NCBI RefSeq assembly: GCF_011058155.1
Contig: NZ_JAALFC010000010.1
Coordinates: forward strand, 16,964-80,963
Source: Litoribacterium kuwaitense
GTDB taxonomy: Bacteria > Bacillota > Bacilli > Bacillales > DSM-28697
Direction: 5' to 3'
Length of the DNA: 64,000 bases
Shown here: positions 9,557 through 16,890 of the stretch, in pieces
How the letters are laid out: each line of letters begins with the position of its first letter
How positions within the stretch are numbered: the first letter of the stretch is position 1
Made by a program: the position numbers and the translations under genes
The notes under the pieces: model-generated
The model's database searches: none
Told to the model about the DNA's origin: nothing
The model's input: only the letters and a program-made list of their open reading frames with translations

Positions 9557-10474
9557 TTATGCTTCTTCAGCAAAAGCCCAGCCCAATTGTGTCTCAAGCA
9601 AATGCAACGGTGCATCAGACTCGCCTTCAAGACGTTCGCCAAGATGAATTAACGATTGAGAGCGTGCATAAAACAAGGCTCGATCTACCAGCCCCGAATC
9701 AACGGGTTGGCGATAATGTAAAAGAACCTTTTCGACAAACGAACGCCCAAGCCAAATCGCTAACCCGCTAAAATCACGAGCTGGATCACTTAAGCAAATG
9801 TCGGCCCAATCGATGAGCGCAAGAAGCTTAGTGCGCGTTTGATTCAATAGCAAATGCTCCCCCTTGATATCACCGTGCACAACAACAGGAGTAAGAGGAG
9901 ATTTGACAGGAATGTTAATATTTCCTTCCAGAAACGGTCGCCACGCCTCAGAAAATTGCGGATGATCGTACAGAATTGAGCGATATTGAGCAAGTCGGCT
10001 GAGCTGCTTTTCTGCGCCCGGCAACGGTTCAAAAGGCAGATTGCCATTCAACACATTAGTGCAATGAACATAAGAGAGAAGCTCACCAAGCTGCGCGGCA
10101 ATCTCGTCCCATGCTTCTTCAGGCGGACGACACCTTTCGCCCGACAATCCCTTTACAAAAAGCTGACAGCTCCAGCTCCCCTCAGAAAGCCTTTCTACAT
10201 TTGCCGTGAGTAACCGCGGCACCAGTGTATGCACTGCTGAGGACAAGAAGTCTGTTTCATTGGCGAGCCGCTGGGCGGTCATTCGATCTTTTGCCACCTT
10301 GATGATGCGGTCTTCATTCACAAGAAAGGTTGAAGAATCGCCACCTTCTTCTACAGGAATCATCGAGTGAACATGCTCAGTGAAGGTCCCTTCAATTTCT
10401 CTAAACGCCTCTTCTTTTCTATGAAAGCCCTCCCTTAAACGCCATCTTTGCCAGTAAATATCTACGACTCCCAA
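9557..10474 (-). CDS. Aminoglycoside phosphotransferase (APH)-family kinase
   Basis: Soluble protein of about 305 residues with a protein-kinase-like fold. The Brenner motif is VVHGDIKGEHLLL, with catalytic Asp in HGD, and the metal-binding segment is LALIDWADICLSDPARDF. The N-terminal ATP lobe carries STFLVNEDRIIKVAK with the conserved lysine. The TTG at 10474 is the only in-frame start near the 5' end; the GGGA before it is close and weak, so the true N-terminus is uncertain. Family members phosphorylate aminoglycosides, other small alcohols or sugars; nothing here shows resistance activity. It is monocistronic, bounded upstream by a hairpin at 10500. Confidence 0.8.
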   Translation of the reverse strand: MGVVDIYWQRWRLREGFHRKEEAFREIEGTFTEHVHSMIPVEEGGDSSTFLVNEDRIIKVAKDRMTAQRLANETDFLSSAVHTLVPRLLTANVERLSEGSWSCQLFVKGLSGERCRPPEEAWDEIAAQLGELLSYVHCTNVLNGNLPFEPLPGAEKQLSRLAQYRSILYDHPQFSEAWRPFLEGNINIPVKSPLTPVVVHGDIKGEHLLLNQTRTKLLALIDWADICLSDPARDFSGLAIWLGRSFVEKVLLHYRQPVDSGLVDRALFYARSQSLIHLGERLEGESDAPLHLLETQLGWAFAEEA

Positions 10475-10499
10475 TCATTCCCACGCTAGCTCACGTAAA

Positions 10500-10537
10500 T
10501 AAGCAGAAGAAATGCACAAAGGCACATCTCTTCTGCT
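10500..10537 (-). terminator. Terminator of the carboxypeptidase gene
   Basis: Fourteen-base arms AAGCAGAAGAAATG and CATCTCTTCTGCTT with one mismatch, just after the stop of the M32 peptidase on the minus strand; the following U-tract is short. Confidence 0.6.
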
Positions 10538-10542
10538 TCACG

Positions 10543-12048
10543 TCAAAGCTGATAAATATCGGTATATTTTTTCGTTAAATAGTTAATAATCGGCGCAGCG
10601 TCAAGGGAACCACCTGTAATGTCGTAGACTAGCTCCCGCGGTGTTTTCATTTTCCCATATTGATGGACGTTTGTCGTCAACCACTTGCGAATGCGGGAAA
10701 AATCCCCGTTTTTAATGACGTCGGTCAAGTCAAAATCACGAGACATCGCTTCAGCAAACTGGGCTGCGTAAATGTAACCTAAGGCGTACGAAGGAAAATA
10801 TCCGAAGTCCCCTCCCGACCAGTGCACGTCCTGCAGGACACCTTGCGCATCATCCGGCGGTCGAATACCAAGATATTCTTCCATTTTATCGTTCCAGATT
10901 GTAGGCAAATCCTTTACTTCGTACGTGCCGTCGAAAATCCCTTTTTCAATTTCGTAACGCACCATAATATGGAGGCAATACGTCAATTCATCAGCCTCAA
11001 TCCGGATCAGAGAAGGCTTGACTTCATTGATAGCTCGATAAAATTCCTCTTCTGACACATTGTCAAATTGTTCAACAGCATGCGCCTTCAGCTTTTCATA
11101 GTGCTCACGCCAAAAAGCCCGATTGCGGCCTACAAAATTTTCCCAGAACAATGACTGTGACTCGTGTATACCGTAAGAAGCACCTGTCGCAAGTGGCGTG
11201 CCGACGAGGTCTTCGCTAATGTTTTGTTCGTAAAGGGCATGTCCTCCTTCATGAATCGTACCGAAAACAGCGACACGGAAGTCATTCTCATCATATTTCG
11301 TCGTTACGCGGACATCATTTGGATTTAAGCCGATCGCAAAAGGATGAACGGTCGTGTCCAAACGACCAGCAGAAAAGTTGTAGCCCATTCGTTCTAACAC
11401 GTTTAAACTGAAAGCTTTTTGTTCTTCTTCGGGAAAGGAATGGAACAAGAAATCCGTCTTTGGTGTGTTTGAAGAATGTTGTATGCTTTTTAGCAGCGGC
11501 ACAATCGCCTCTCGAACTTGTTTGAACACGCGGTCAACGACGTCAACCGTCACTCCTGGCTCAAATTGATCCATTAATCGGTTATAAGGATGCCCTTCAT
11601 ACCCCCATAACTCCAAAAATTCCTTCGTATTGGCAACAAGCTTTTCTAAGTACGGCTGGAATACGGAAAAATCAGCAGATTCCTTCGCGCTTTCCCAAGC
11701 ACTTTCAGCCTCTGCTCTTAACACAACGTGAGCCCGATACTTTTCCGGAGGAATTTTAGTGGACAGGTCGTACGTTTTCCGGCTTTCATGGACAGCTCTT
11801 TTCATTTTTTCAGAGAGGGCAGCTTCGTTTTCAAGGAGCTGATCAGTCAGCTGCTTCATTTCTGCTGACGTTTGTAAACGGAAGGCTTCTTCAGAAAGGC
11901 CACCTAGCACTTCAGCCCGTCGCTGCACCCCTTTTTTCGGTGCGCCTGTTCGTAAATCCCAGGCAATTAATCCGATCGCTTCATGATACTGACTTATTTT
12001 GTCTACCAGTTCTAAATAGGATTGTTCGACATTCTTTTTTTCTGTCAA
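10543..12048 (-). CDS. M32 family metallocarboxypeptidase (carboxypeptidase Taq/YpwA)
   Basis: Cytosolic zinc carboxypeptidase of about 501 residues, full length for the M32 family. The start is taken as TTG 12048 because GGAGG lies seven bases before it; the ATG at 12063 overlaps that site. The zinc motif HEXXH appears as GTIHEGGHALYEQ, preceded by the family motif DVRVTTKYDENDF and followed by GIHESQSLFWENFVGRN, which supplies the third ligand. The C-terminal YFPSYALGYIYAAQF signature is present. Members remove C-terminal residues from peptides with broad specificity except proline, recycling internal peptides. The gene is monocistronic with its own promoter and terminator. Confidence 0.95.
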   Translation of the reverse strand: MTEKKNVEQSYLELVDKISQYHEAIGLIAWDLRTGAPKKGVQRRAEVLGGLSEEAFRLQTSAEMKQLTDQLLENEAALSEKMKRAVHESRKTYDLSTKIPPEKYRAHVVLRAEAESAWESAKESADFSVFQPYLEKLVANTKEFLELWGYEGHPYNRLMDQFEPGVTVDVVDRVFKQVREAIVPLLKSIQHSSNTPKTDFLFHSFPEEEQKAFSLNVLERMGYNFSAGRLDTTVHPFAIGLNPNDVRVTTKYDENDFRVAVFGTIHEGGHALYEQNISEDLVGTPLATGASYGIHESQSLFWENFVGRNRAFWREHYEKLKAHAVEQFDNVSEEEFYRAINEVKPSLIRIEADELTYCLHIMVRYEIEKGIFDGTYEVKDLPTIWNDKMEEYLGIRPPDDAQGVLQDVHWSGGDFGYFPSYALGYIYAAQFAEAMSRDFDLTDVIKNGDFSRIRKWLTTNVHQYGKMKTPRELVYDITGGSLDAAPIINYLTKKYTDIYQL

Positions 12049-12080
12049 ACCATGCACCTCCATCCAGTTATTTCTATTAT

Positions 12081-12109
12081 ATTATCACTTAGACAAACAG
12101 CTTTTTCAA
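12081..12109 (-). promoter_or_regulatory. Predicted sigma-A promoter of the M32 peptidase gene
   Basis: On the minus strand a -35 TTGAAA (12104-12109) and -10 GATAAT (12081-12086) are separated by exactly 17 bases, about 33 bases before the TTG start. A 16-base palindrome AATAAAGCGCTTTATT at 12111-12126 lies immediately upstream of the -35; it has the core of a CcpA site but lacks the outer TG/CA. Confidence 0.5.
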
Positions 12110-12272
12110 AAATAAAGCGCTTTATTTTACTTCGATTGTTAAATCATCCGTTATACGAAGTTTTTCAGTTGAGTTTCTCGTCAATCCAATGTACGATGAA
12201 CAGTAGAGTGTTTTGATGAAAAAGTGTGCCCTAACCAACCACTGAACTTATGAAAGGAAAGAAGGGCTTGTT

Positions 12273-13496
12273 TTGAGCAAAGGATTATATAAAAAGGAAC
12301 CGTTATGGACGCCCGCATTTACAATGCTCGTGTTGTCCAATTTATTTGTCTTTATGAGCTTTCAAATGCTCATTCCGATTATGCCTCCATATATCGAATC
12401 GCTAGGCGCTAGCGGGACAGAAATCGGACTGGTGACGGCCTTGTTTTCCATTGGCGCGATTGTCATCCGGCCATTTATCGGATATCTACTAAGCTTTCAA
12501 GGGAGAAAGCATCTTGTTTTAATTGGTTCTTTATCACTATTAGTCATGACGGTCATTTATCCCTTAACAAACATCGTCGTGTTTTTTTTAATCGCACGTT
12601 TATTACATGGGCTGGCTTGGGGTTGGTCTACAACGGCAAATGGAACGGCGGCCGTTGATATTACCCCAAATTCACGTCTCGGTGAAGGTATGGGGTATTT
12701 TGGGTTATCGGTCACCATAGGGATGATTGTTGCTCCTGGACTAGGCATATTGCTGTATCAAATGTACGACTTTAATGTCAATATCATTGTGTCGCTCGTT
12801 CTCGGTGCTTTAGCTTTTATCATGCTTTCCACGATTAAATATCAAACGCCAACAGCCGTTAAAAATACAACGAAGGCAGATGTGCCGTTTAGCTTCACTG
12901 GGTCTCTCGTTGAAAAAGCGAGCTGGTATCCGGCGATGATTACATTGTCAGCGACCTTTGCATACGGCACGATCGCTACCTTTATTATGATTTTTGCCGA
13001 AGAAAGAGCAATAGAATCGATGTTTCTTTTTTATATGGTGAATGCCGTGATTGCTACTTGTGTTCGTCCGATTACCGGGCGTTGGTTTGACAAGCACGGG
13101 CCAAAGGGACTTGTCATTTTTTGTGCAAGTTTTTCTTTTGTCGCCATGTGGGTGCTTTCTATCACAACGTCGTGGGTCGGTGTCGTCATCGTCGGTTTAC
13201 TTTTCGGTCTAGGCTTTGGTTCATTGTTACCCGCATTGCAAGCTTGGGTGCTCTCAAAATCAACGCCAGAAAGACGCGGTGTCGCGAATGGCATGCATAT
13301 GTCGTGTATCGACCTTGGCATAGGTGCTAGCAGCCTCGTCTTTGGCATGATCGCCAAGTATGTTCCTACAGGGTCTCTTTTCCAAATGTCCAGCGTGTTC
13401 TTCCTTGTCGTCATCTTTTTGACGTGGCGAGCGGACAAGAAGGACCTGCCTGCGCAAATTTCACCAGTCCAAGGAAGAGTGAGTCAATCGGGATAG
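12273..13496 (+). CDS. Major facilitator superfamily transporter (drug exporter-like)
   Basis: Polytopic membrane protein of 407 residues with twelve predicted helices. The start is TTG 12273 with GAAGGG about eight bases upstream. The loop between helices 2 and 3 reads GYLLSFQGRKHLV, a degenerate form of the MFS motif A; helix 5 has the GMIVAPGLGILLY antiporter-like motif C, common in proton-coupled exporters, and the second half has RPITGRWFDKHGPK, the repeated motif A. The last residues are hydrophilic. No regulator or biosynthetic neighbour gives a substrate. Family assignment is firm; substrate is unknown. Confidence 0.9.
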   Translation: MSKGLYKKEPLWTPAFTMLVLSNLFVFMSFQMLIPIMPPYIESLGASGTEIGLVTALFSIGAIVIRPFIGYLLSFQGRKHLVLIGSLSLLVMTVIYPLTNIVVFFLIARLLHGLAWGWSTTANGTAAVDITPNSRLGEGMGYFGLSVTIGMIVAPGLGILLYQMYDFNVNIIVSLVLGALAFIMLSTIKYQTPTAVKNTTKADVPFSFTGSLVEKASWYPAMITLSATFAYGTIATFIMIFAEERAIESMFLFYMVNAVIATCVRPITGRWFDKHGPKGLVIFCASFSFVAMWVLSITTSWVGVVIVGLLFGLGFGSLLPALQAWVLSKSTPERRGVANGMHMSCIDLGIGASSLVFGMIAKYVPTGSLFQMSSVFFLVVIFLTWRADKKDLPAQISPVQGRVSQSG

Positions 13497-13524
13497 TTTG
13501 CAAATATTTAATAGAAACTAAACG

Positions 13525-13569
13525 AGAAAGAGGATATGATGTTCAGTTATGAACAGCTATCCTCTTTTC
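13525..13569 (+). terminator. Terminator of the MFS gene
   Basis: Stem GAAAGAGGATA/TATCCTCTTTTC about 30 bases after the stop codon, ending in a T-rich tract. Confidence 0.7.
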
Positions 13570-13874
13570 CTTATGTCGCCAATCCTCAGGATCGGTTCAG
13601 CTCATTGTCATTTCAGGGCATGTCTAACTAAAACTTAATGAAAGACTGTTTATCGATGTGCATAATACGTTTTTATGAGCGACGGGAGCGAGCATCACAC
13701 AACATCGTTCAATCAAGTGATACATAGGATGTTCTTGAGCTTCGACTGAGTGTGTAGTTTTACCTTTAGAGGCCAAGTTAGGTAGAATCATAGGTACAAA
13801 AGCTTCCTTACTCAAAAACAAAAACCTCAATCATGTTACACTTAATATAAATTACATGAGGAGGCAAAAAAGCG
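13570..13874. other. Intergenic region, no gene seen
   Basis: About 305 bases between the MFS terminator and the acetyltransferase gene. A 68-codon minus-strand reading frame here has no ribosome site or recognisable composition. The final 40 bases are AT-rich and probably contain the acetyltransferase promoter, but no clear -35/-10 pair could be assigned. Confidence 0.4.
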
Positions 13875-14318
13875 TTGGGTATAAAGACAGCAACTATCCA
13901 CGAACTCGAATGGGTCAATCAACAATATGAGCAAATAGGTTTTGTACCAAGTCATTTAGAAAATGAAACAATTGCAATAGTTACATTTAAAGGTGCATTT
14001 GCAGGCGTAGGCAGAATTGTTTATCTTAACGATAATGAAGCTGAAATTGGCGGTATCTACATACTGAATGAATTTAGAGGACAATCTCTTGCCTCTGAAT
14101 TAGTTGATCACTTAGTCAAAGAAGCTAAAAGAAGACATTTCAAAGAAGTATATTGTTTACCTTTTGAAGAATTGAAGCCATTTTATATGAAATTTGGTTT
14201 TAAAGAAATCGACGATAATAGCAAGCAAATCAACCATGACATGTTAAAGAAGCTTCAATGGTGTTCAGAGAATTACGAAAAAAATGTTTTGTTACTTAAA
14301 TTTAAATCGTCACAATAA
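13875..14318 (+). CDS. GNAT-family N-acetyltransferase
   Basis: Cytosolic protein of 147 residues. The TTG at 13875 is preceded by GAGGAGG at about ten bases, which fixes the start. The acetyl-CoA binding motif A shows as IYILNEFRGQSLASELVDHL at about residues 57-76, and the motif-B region FYMKFGFKEI follows at about 111-120, where an acetyl-CoA-facing tyrosine is usual. The substrate is not predictable. GC content is visibly lower than in the neighbours (AAA, TTT-rich codons), as is that of the truncated acetyltransferase just downstream, suggesting both came in together. Confidence 0.82.
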   Translation: MGIKTATIHELEWVNQQYEQIGFVPSHLENETIAIVTFKGAFAGVGRIVYLNDNEAEIGGIYILNEFRGQSLASELVDHLVKEAKRRHFKEVYCLPFEELKPFYMKFGFKEIDDNSKQINHDMLKKLQWCSENYEKNVLLLKFKSSQ

Positions 14319-14494
14319 ATAAAGTCATTATTGTGCTTACTATAAATGTTGTGCAAGCAAGATCCTTGAAGCTGATTTACCCATTTTATCGCCACAGTAA
14401 CTTTAAATATTTTATCCTTTGATTATCGTCCTGTTTTACAGTAATTTACCCCTCAACTGCTAAACCTGCCCTCTAATTTAATAGCCTTGTGCCA

Positions 14495-14713
14495 TTAAAT
14501 GGGCCAATTGCTAAAGATTCTATTAAGGTCTTTCTTTATAACTGCAGAGCCATGGTAACTGTCCGAACTTCCGTTATATATAAGTGGTTGAACTAGTTGT
14601 TCGATTTTTTCATCGGTCGGTTTAACTTCGCCCAATGTACCATCAAAAACTGCTTTAGGGGAAAGTGCTAAAATCTTATTAAGTTCCAAATCAGTCGGTT
14701 TTCGAATATCCAT
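14495..14713 (-). pseudogene. Truncated GNAT acetyltransferase (N-terminal part only)
   Basis: A 72-codon frame starting at ATG 14713 with AAAGGAGAC about eleven bases upstream. MDIRKPTDLELNKILALSP followed by AVFDGTLGEVKPTDEKIEQL resembles the N-terminus of a GNAT protein. It then runs into an unrelated tail and stops before any acetyl-CoA motif would appear. I read it as a gene that lost its C-terminal two thirds; a short functional protein is less likely. Low-GC composition like the acetyltransferase next door. Confidence 0.45.
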
Positions 14714-15038
14714 TAATTGAATCAGTCTCCTTTCAACACCCTTTACCGAAACATCATAATCTATTTTACTAAAGTAGTAGGTTGATACTTTATTAAATAC
14801 AAGGGCGCGATTCCGAAGTAAGCTACTGGACCAATTTCTTAATTTTAATGTTGAGAAATTGGACTTTTTATATTTATTCTTAGTGCAAAATAACTCCCAA
14901 ATTGACACCAAGGCGCTCCTTTTTCGCTTTATTATGTTTTTAGAAGATAACAGATCAGTTGTATAACTTACTTAAATGGTTATTCTAGTCGCTTCTTTAA
15001 TAGTTTAGCTTCATATTCACGAGAATATGATCATTTTG
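14714..15038. other. Intergenic region, no gene seen
   Basis: About 325 AT-rich bases. The only structure noted is a 7-bp stem CATATTC/GAATATG at 15012-15029 just after the OsmC gene stop; without a U-tract it is a doubtful terminator. An upstream extension of the truncated acetyltransferase frame crosses here but has no start signal. Confidence 0.35.
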
Positions 15039-15491
15039 TTACGAAGACATCCACTCAATGACAGGAATCGCCTTCACTTCGACGTTTCCTTCAAGCGCTC
15101 GAGTGATCATACAAGATGCCTCCGCTTTGTGCGCAAGACGTTCGATTTTTTGCTCAGCATCACCATCACGCTCTCCCTCCAATTGTATGAGGGGCCGATG
15201 TACGATCGCTTTGTATGTAAACACATTGTTTGTGACATCGACAGTCCCGTCGGATTCGAGCGATAGGGAATGGACATGGACATCAGCACGTTCGAGCATG
15301 GCAGCAAGTGTAATCATATAGCACGTTGCTGCTGCCCCTAACAGCATTTCATCAGGGTTGGTCCCTGCACCAGGTCCGCCCATACTTTTTGGAATGGATA
15401 CAGTTGAGTCAAGCTGCCCACAAGAAATCTTTCCCTTACTATTCCTTCCACCTTCCCAATCCGCTTTTAAATGAAAATAATGAATTGCCAT
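15039..15491 (-). CDS. OsmC/Ohr family peroxiredoxin-like protein
   Basis: Cytosolic protein of 150 residues, normal for the OsmC superfamily. The two redox cysteines are present: one in GAAATCYMITLAAMLE (about residue 57) on the long central helix and one in AEASCMITRAL (about 130). The start at 15491 follows AAAGGAGA. Members reduce organic hydroperoxides with thiol cofactors. The pattern is closest to the SACOL1771/YhfA-type OsmC subgroup; the specific peroxide is unknown. It is divergent from a Fur-regulated flavodoxin, and both serve redox homeostasis. Confidence 0.88.
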   Translation of the reverse strand: MAIHYFHLKADWEGGRNSKGKISCGQLDSTVSIPKSMGGPGAGTNPDEMLLGAAATCYMITLAAMLERADVHVHSLSLESDGTVDVTNNVFTYKAIVHRPLIQLEGERDGDAEQKIERLAHKAEASCMITRALEGNVEVKAIPVIEWMSS

Positions 15492-15597
15492 CGTTAAGCT
15501 TTTCTCCTTTCAGTGTGAAATGAATGATTACAATCACTTCATCTATTAAAGTATATGTTATCATGTCGGTTCCCTAGATTCATAAATTCTATTCCGC

Positions 15598-15626
15598 TTG
15601 AAATGAGAACTATTATCATTTAAAAT
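15598..15626 (+). promoter_or_regulatory. Flavodoxin promoter
   Basis: -35 TTGAAA (15598-15603) and -10 TAAAAT (15621-15626) with a 17-base spacer. The spacer itself contains a near-complete Fur box. Confidence 0.7.
15604..15618 (+). promoter_or_regulatory. Fur box 1 in the flavodoxin promoter spacer
   Basis: TGAGAACTATTATCA matches the 7-1-7 Fur consensus TGATAATNATTATCA at 12 of 14 specified bases. It fills the space between the -35 and -10, so bound Fur would block polymerase. Confidence 0.65.
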
Positions 15627-15631
15627 ATGAT

Positions 15632-15646
15632 TGATAATGATTCTCA
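15632..15646 (+). promoter_or_regulatory. Fur box 2 downstream of the flavodoxin -10
   Basis: TGATAATGATTCTCA matches the 7-1-7 Fur consensus at 13 of 14 specified bases. Together with box 1 it makes a two-site operator over the promoter and transcription start. Confidence 0.7.
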
Positions 15647-15668
15647 ACAAATTAAAGGACTGATTCAT

Positions 15669-16133
15669 TTGGCTACAATCTTAGTTGCTTACGTCAGCAT
15701 GTCTGGCAATACAGAAGAAATCGGCGATTTAATTGCTGAAGGCATTCGCCGAACAGATGCTACAGTCGAACAAATACACATTGAAGAAGAGGAATTATCG
15801 GCCGATGCCCTTATTAAATACGACGGAATTCTTCTCGGCTCTTACACGTGGGGGCACGGTGATTTACCGTATGAAATGGAGCCATTTTATGATGATATGG
15901 TCGAGCTTGACTTATCAAAGACACGGTTTGGCGTATTTGGCTCTTGTGATTCTGCCTACGAAATTTATGGTGGTGCCGTTGACCTCCTTCATGAAAAATT
16001 TCTCAAATGCGGAAGCACACCTCTTCTCACACCACTTAAAATTGAACTCGCACCTATGGGAGAAGATATGGAGCTATGCAAGGCCTATGGTGAACGATTT
16101 GCGACGCGACTGCTAGCGTCGGTTGTAAAATAA
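15669..16133 (+). CDS. Flavodoxin
   Basis: Short-chain flavodoxin of 154 residues. The TTG at 15669 has AAAGGACT about eight bases upstream; the earlier ATG at 15627 lies between the -10 and the second Fur box and is rejected. The FMN phosphate loop is VSMSGNTEEIGDLI near the N-terminus, the second FMN loop is GSYTWGHGDLP (aromatic W) and the third is FGSCDSAYEIYGGAVD. It carries low-potential electrons and typically replaces ferredoxin when iron is scarce. The two Fur boxes on its promoter agree with induction by iron limitation. Monocistronic as far as can be seen. Confidence 0.93.
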   Translation: MATILVAYVSMSGNTEEIGDLIAEGIRRTDATVEQIHIEEEELSADALIKYDGILLGSYTWGHGDLPYEMEPFYDDMVELDLSKTRFGVFGSCDSAYEIYGGAVDLLHEKFLKCGSTPLLTPLKIELAPMGEDMELCKAYGERFATRLLASVVK

Positions 16134-16180
16134 ACCGTTCTTTGTTGCCAGAGTTTAAATCGCTTGAAAAATGCTTTCGT

Positions 16181-16209
16181 TTTACAGTTCACAAGGGCTC
16201 TGCTACGAT
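16181..16209 (+). promoter_or_regulatory. Candidate sigma-A promoter of the DJ-1/PfpI gene
   Basis: TTTACA (16181-16186) and TACGAT (16204-16209) spaced by 17 bases, 40 bases before the ATG. The -10 is imperfect. Confidence 0.4.
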
Positions 16210-16249
16210 TAGGATATAGAAGTGACTATTTGAGCGAAAGGAGCGAAAT

Positions 16250-16771
16250 ATGAGATTAGCTAACAAAAAAGTGATTGCGTTTGTCGATGAAGAGTTTGAA
16301 GACTTAGAATTGCATTATCCTGTCTTGCGTCTTCAGGAGGAAGGGGCCACCGTTCATCTCGTCGGACAGGAAGCAGGCAAAACGTACATAGGAAAGTACG
16401 GTGTCCCAGCGACCGCAGATTTGGCTTTGGCTGATATTGACGCAGCTGATTACGACGGTGTCCTCGTCCCTGGCGGCTGGGCTCCAGACAAATTAAGACG
16501 TTATCCTGAAGTCATTTCTATCGTGCAATCGATGGATGCTGCTGAAAAGCCGATCGGCCACATTTGCCATGCGGGCTGGGTGCTTTCTTCTGCCAATATT
16601 TTAAAAGGGCGTAAAGTCACGAGCACCCCTGGTATTAAAGATGACATGACCCACGCTGGTGCGGAGTGGTTTGACGAAGCGGTCGTTGTCGATGGACATA
16701 TCGTTTCAAGCCGTCGTCCGCCTGATTTGCCGCCTTACGTAAAGGCATTCGCTGATTTGCTCGCCCAGTAA
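16250..16771 (+). CDS. DJ-1/PfpI family protein (type 1 glutamine amidotransferase-like, deglycase/chaperone)
   Basis: Cytosolic protein of 173 residues with a flavodoxin-like fold. The nucleophile elbow is IGHICHAGWVLSS with the catalytic Cys-His pair at about residues 105-106, and the acidic residue in VDEEFEDLELHYP sits where PfpI enzymes have the Cys-activating Glu. GAGCGAAAGGAGCG precedes the ATG. Homologues (YhbO, PfpI, YraA) are described as proteases or glycation-repair deglycases and general stress proteins. It stands alone with promoter and terminator. Which activity applies cannot be decided. Confidence 0.88.
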   Translation: MRLANKKVIAFVDEEFEDLELHYPVLRLQEEGATVHLVGQEAGKTYIGKYGVPATADLALADIDAADYDGVLVPGGWAPDKLRRYPEVISIVQSMDAAEKPIGHICHAGWVLSSANILKGRKVTSTPGIKDDMTHAGAEWFDEAVVVDGHIVSSRRPPDLPPYVKAFADLLAQ

Positions 16772-16791
16772 TGATCATAAAATAGCAACAT

Positions 16792-16824
16792 AAACAACCG
16801 CTCCTCTAAAGTAGCGGTTGTTTT
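16792..16824 (+). terminator. Terminator of the DJ-1/PfpI gene
   Basis: Perfect stem AAACAACCGCT/AGCGGTTGTTT with loop of about ten bases and a following T run. Confidence 0.85.
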
Positions 16825-16890
16825 CGTTAGATTTATTGCCTAACGTCTTGTACGCGTTTCTAGCCTCAGTCGTTAGTTCGTAAGGTCGAA

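Noticed and set aside
12111..12126. cre site upstream of the M32 peptidase
   Set aside because: AATAAAGCGCTTTATT has the central core but lacks the TG and CA ends that CcpA needs.
13624..13830. 68-codon minus-strand ORF
   Set aside because: No ribosome site, no recognisable domain, and it crosses a likely promoter region.
15500..15540. PerR box before the OsmC gene
   Set aside because: TTGTAATCATTCATT matches only the left half of the PerR consensus well.
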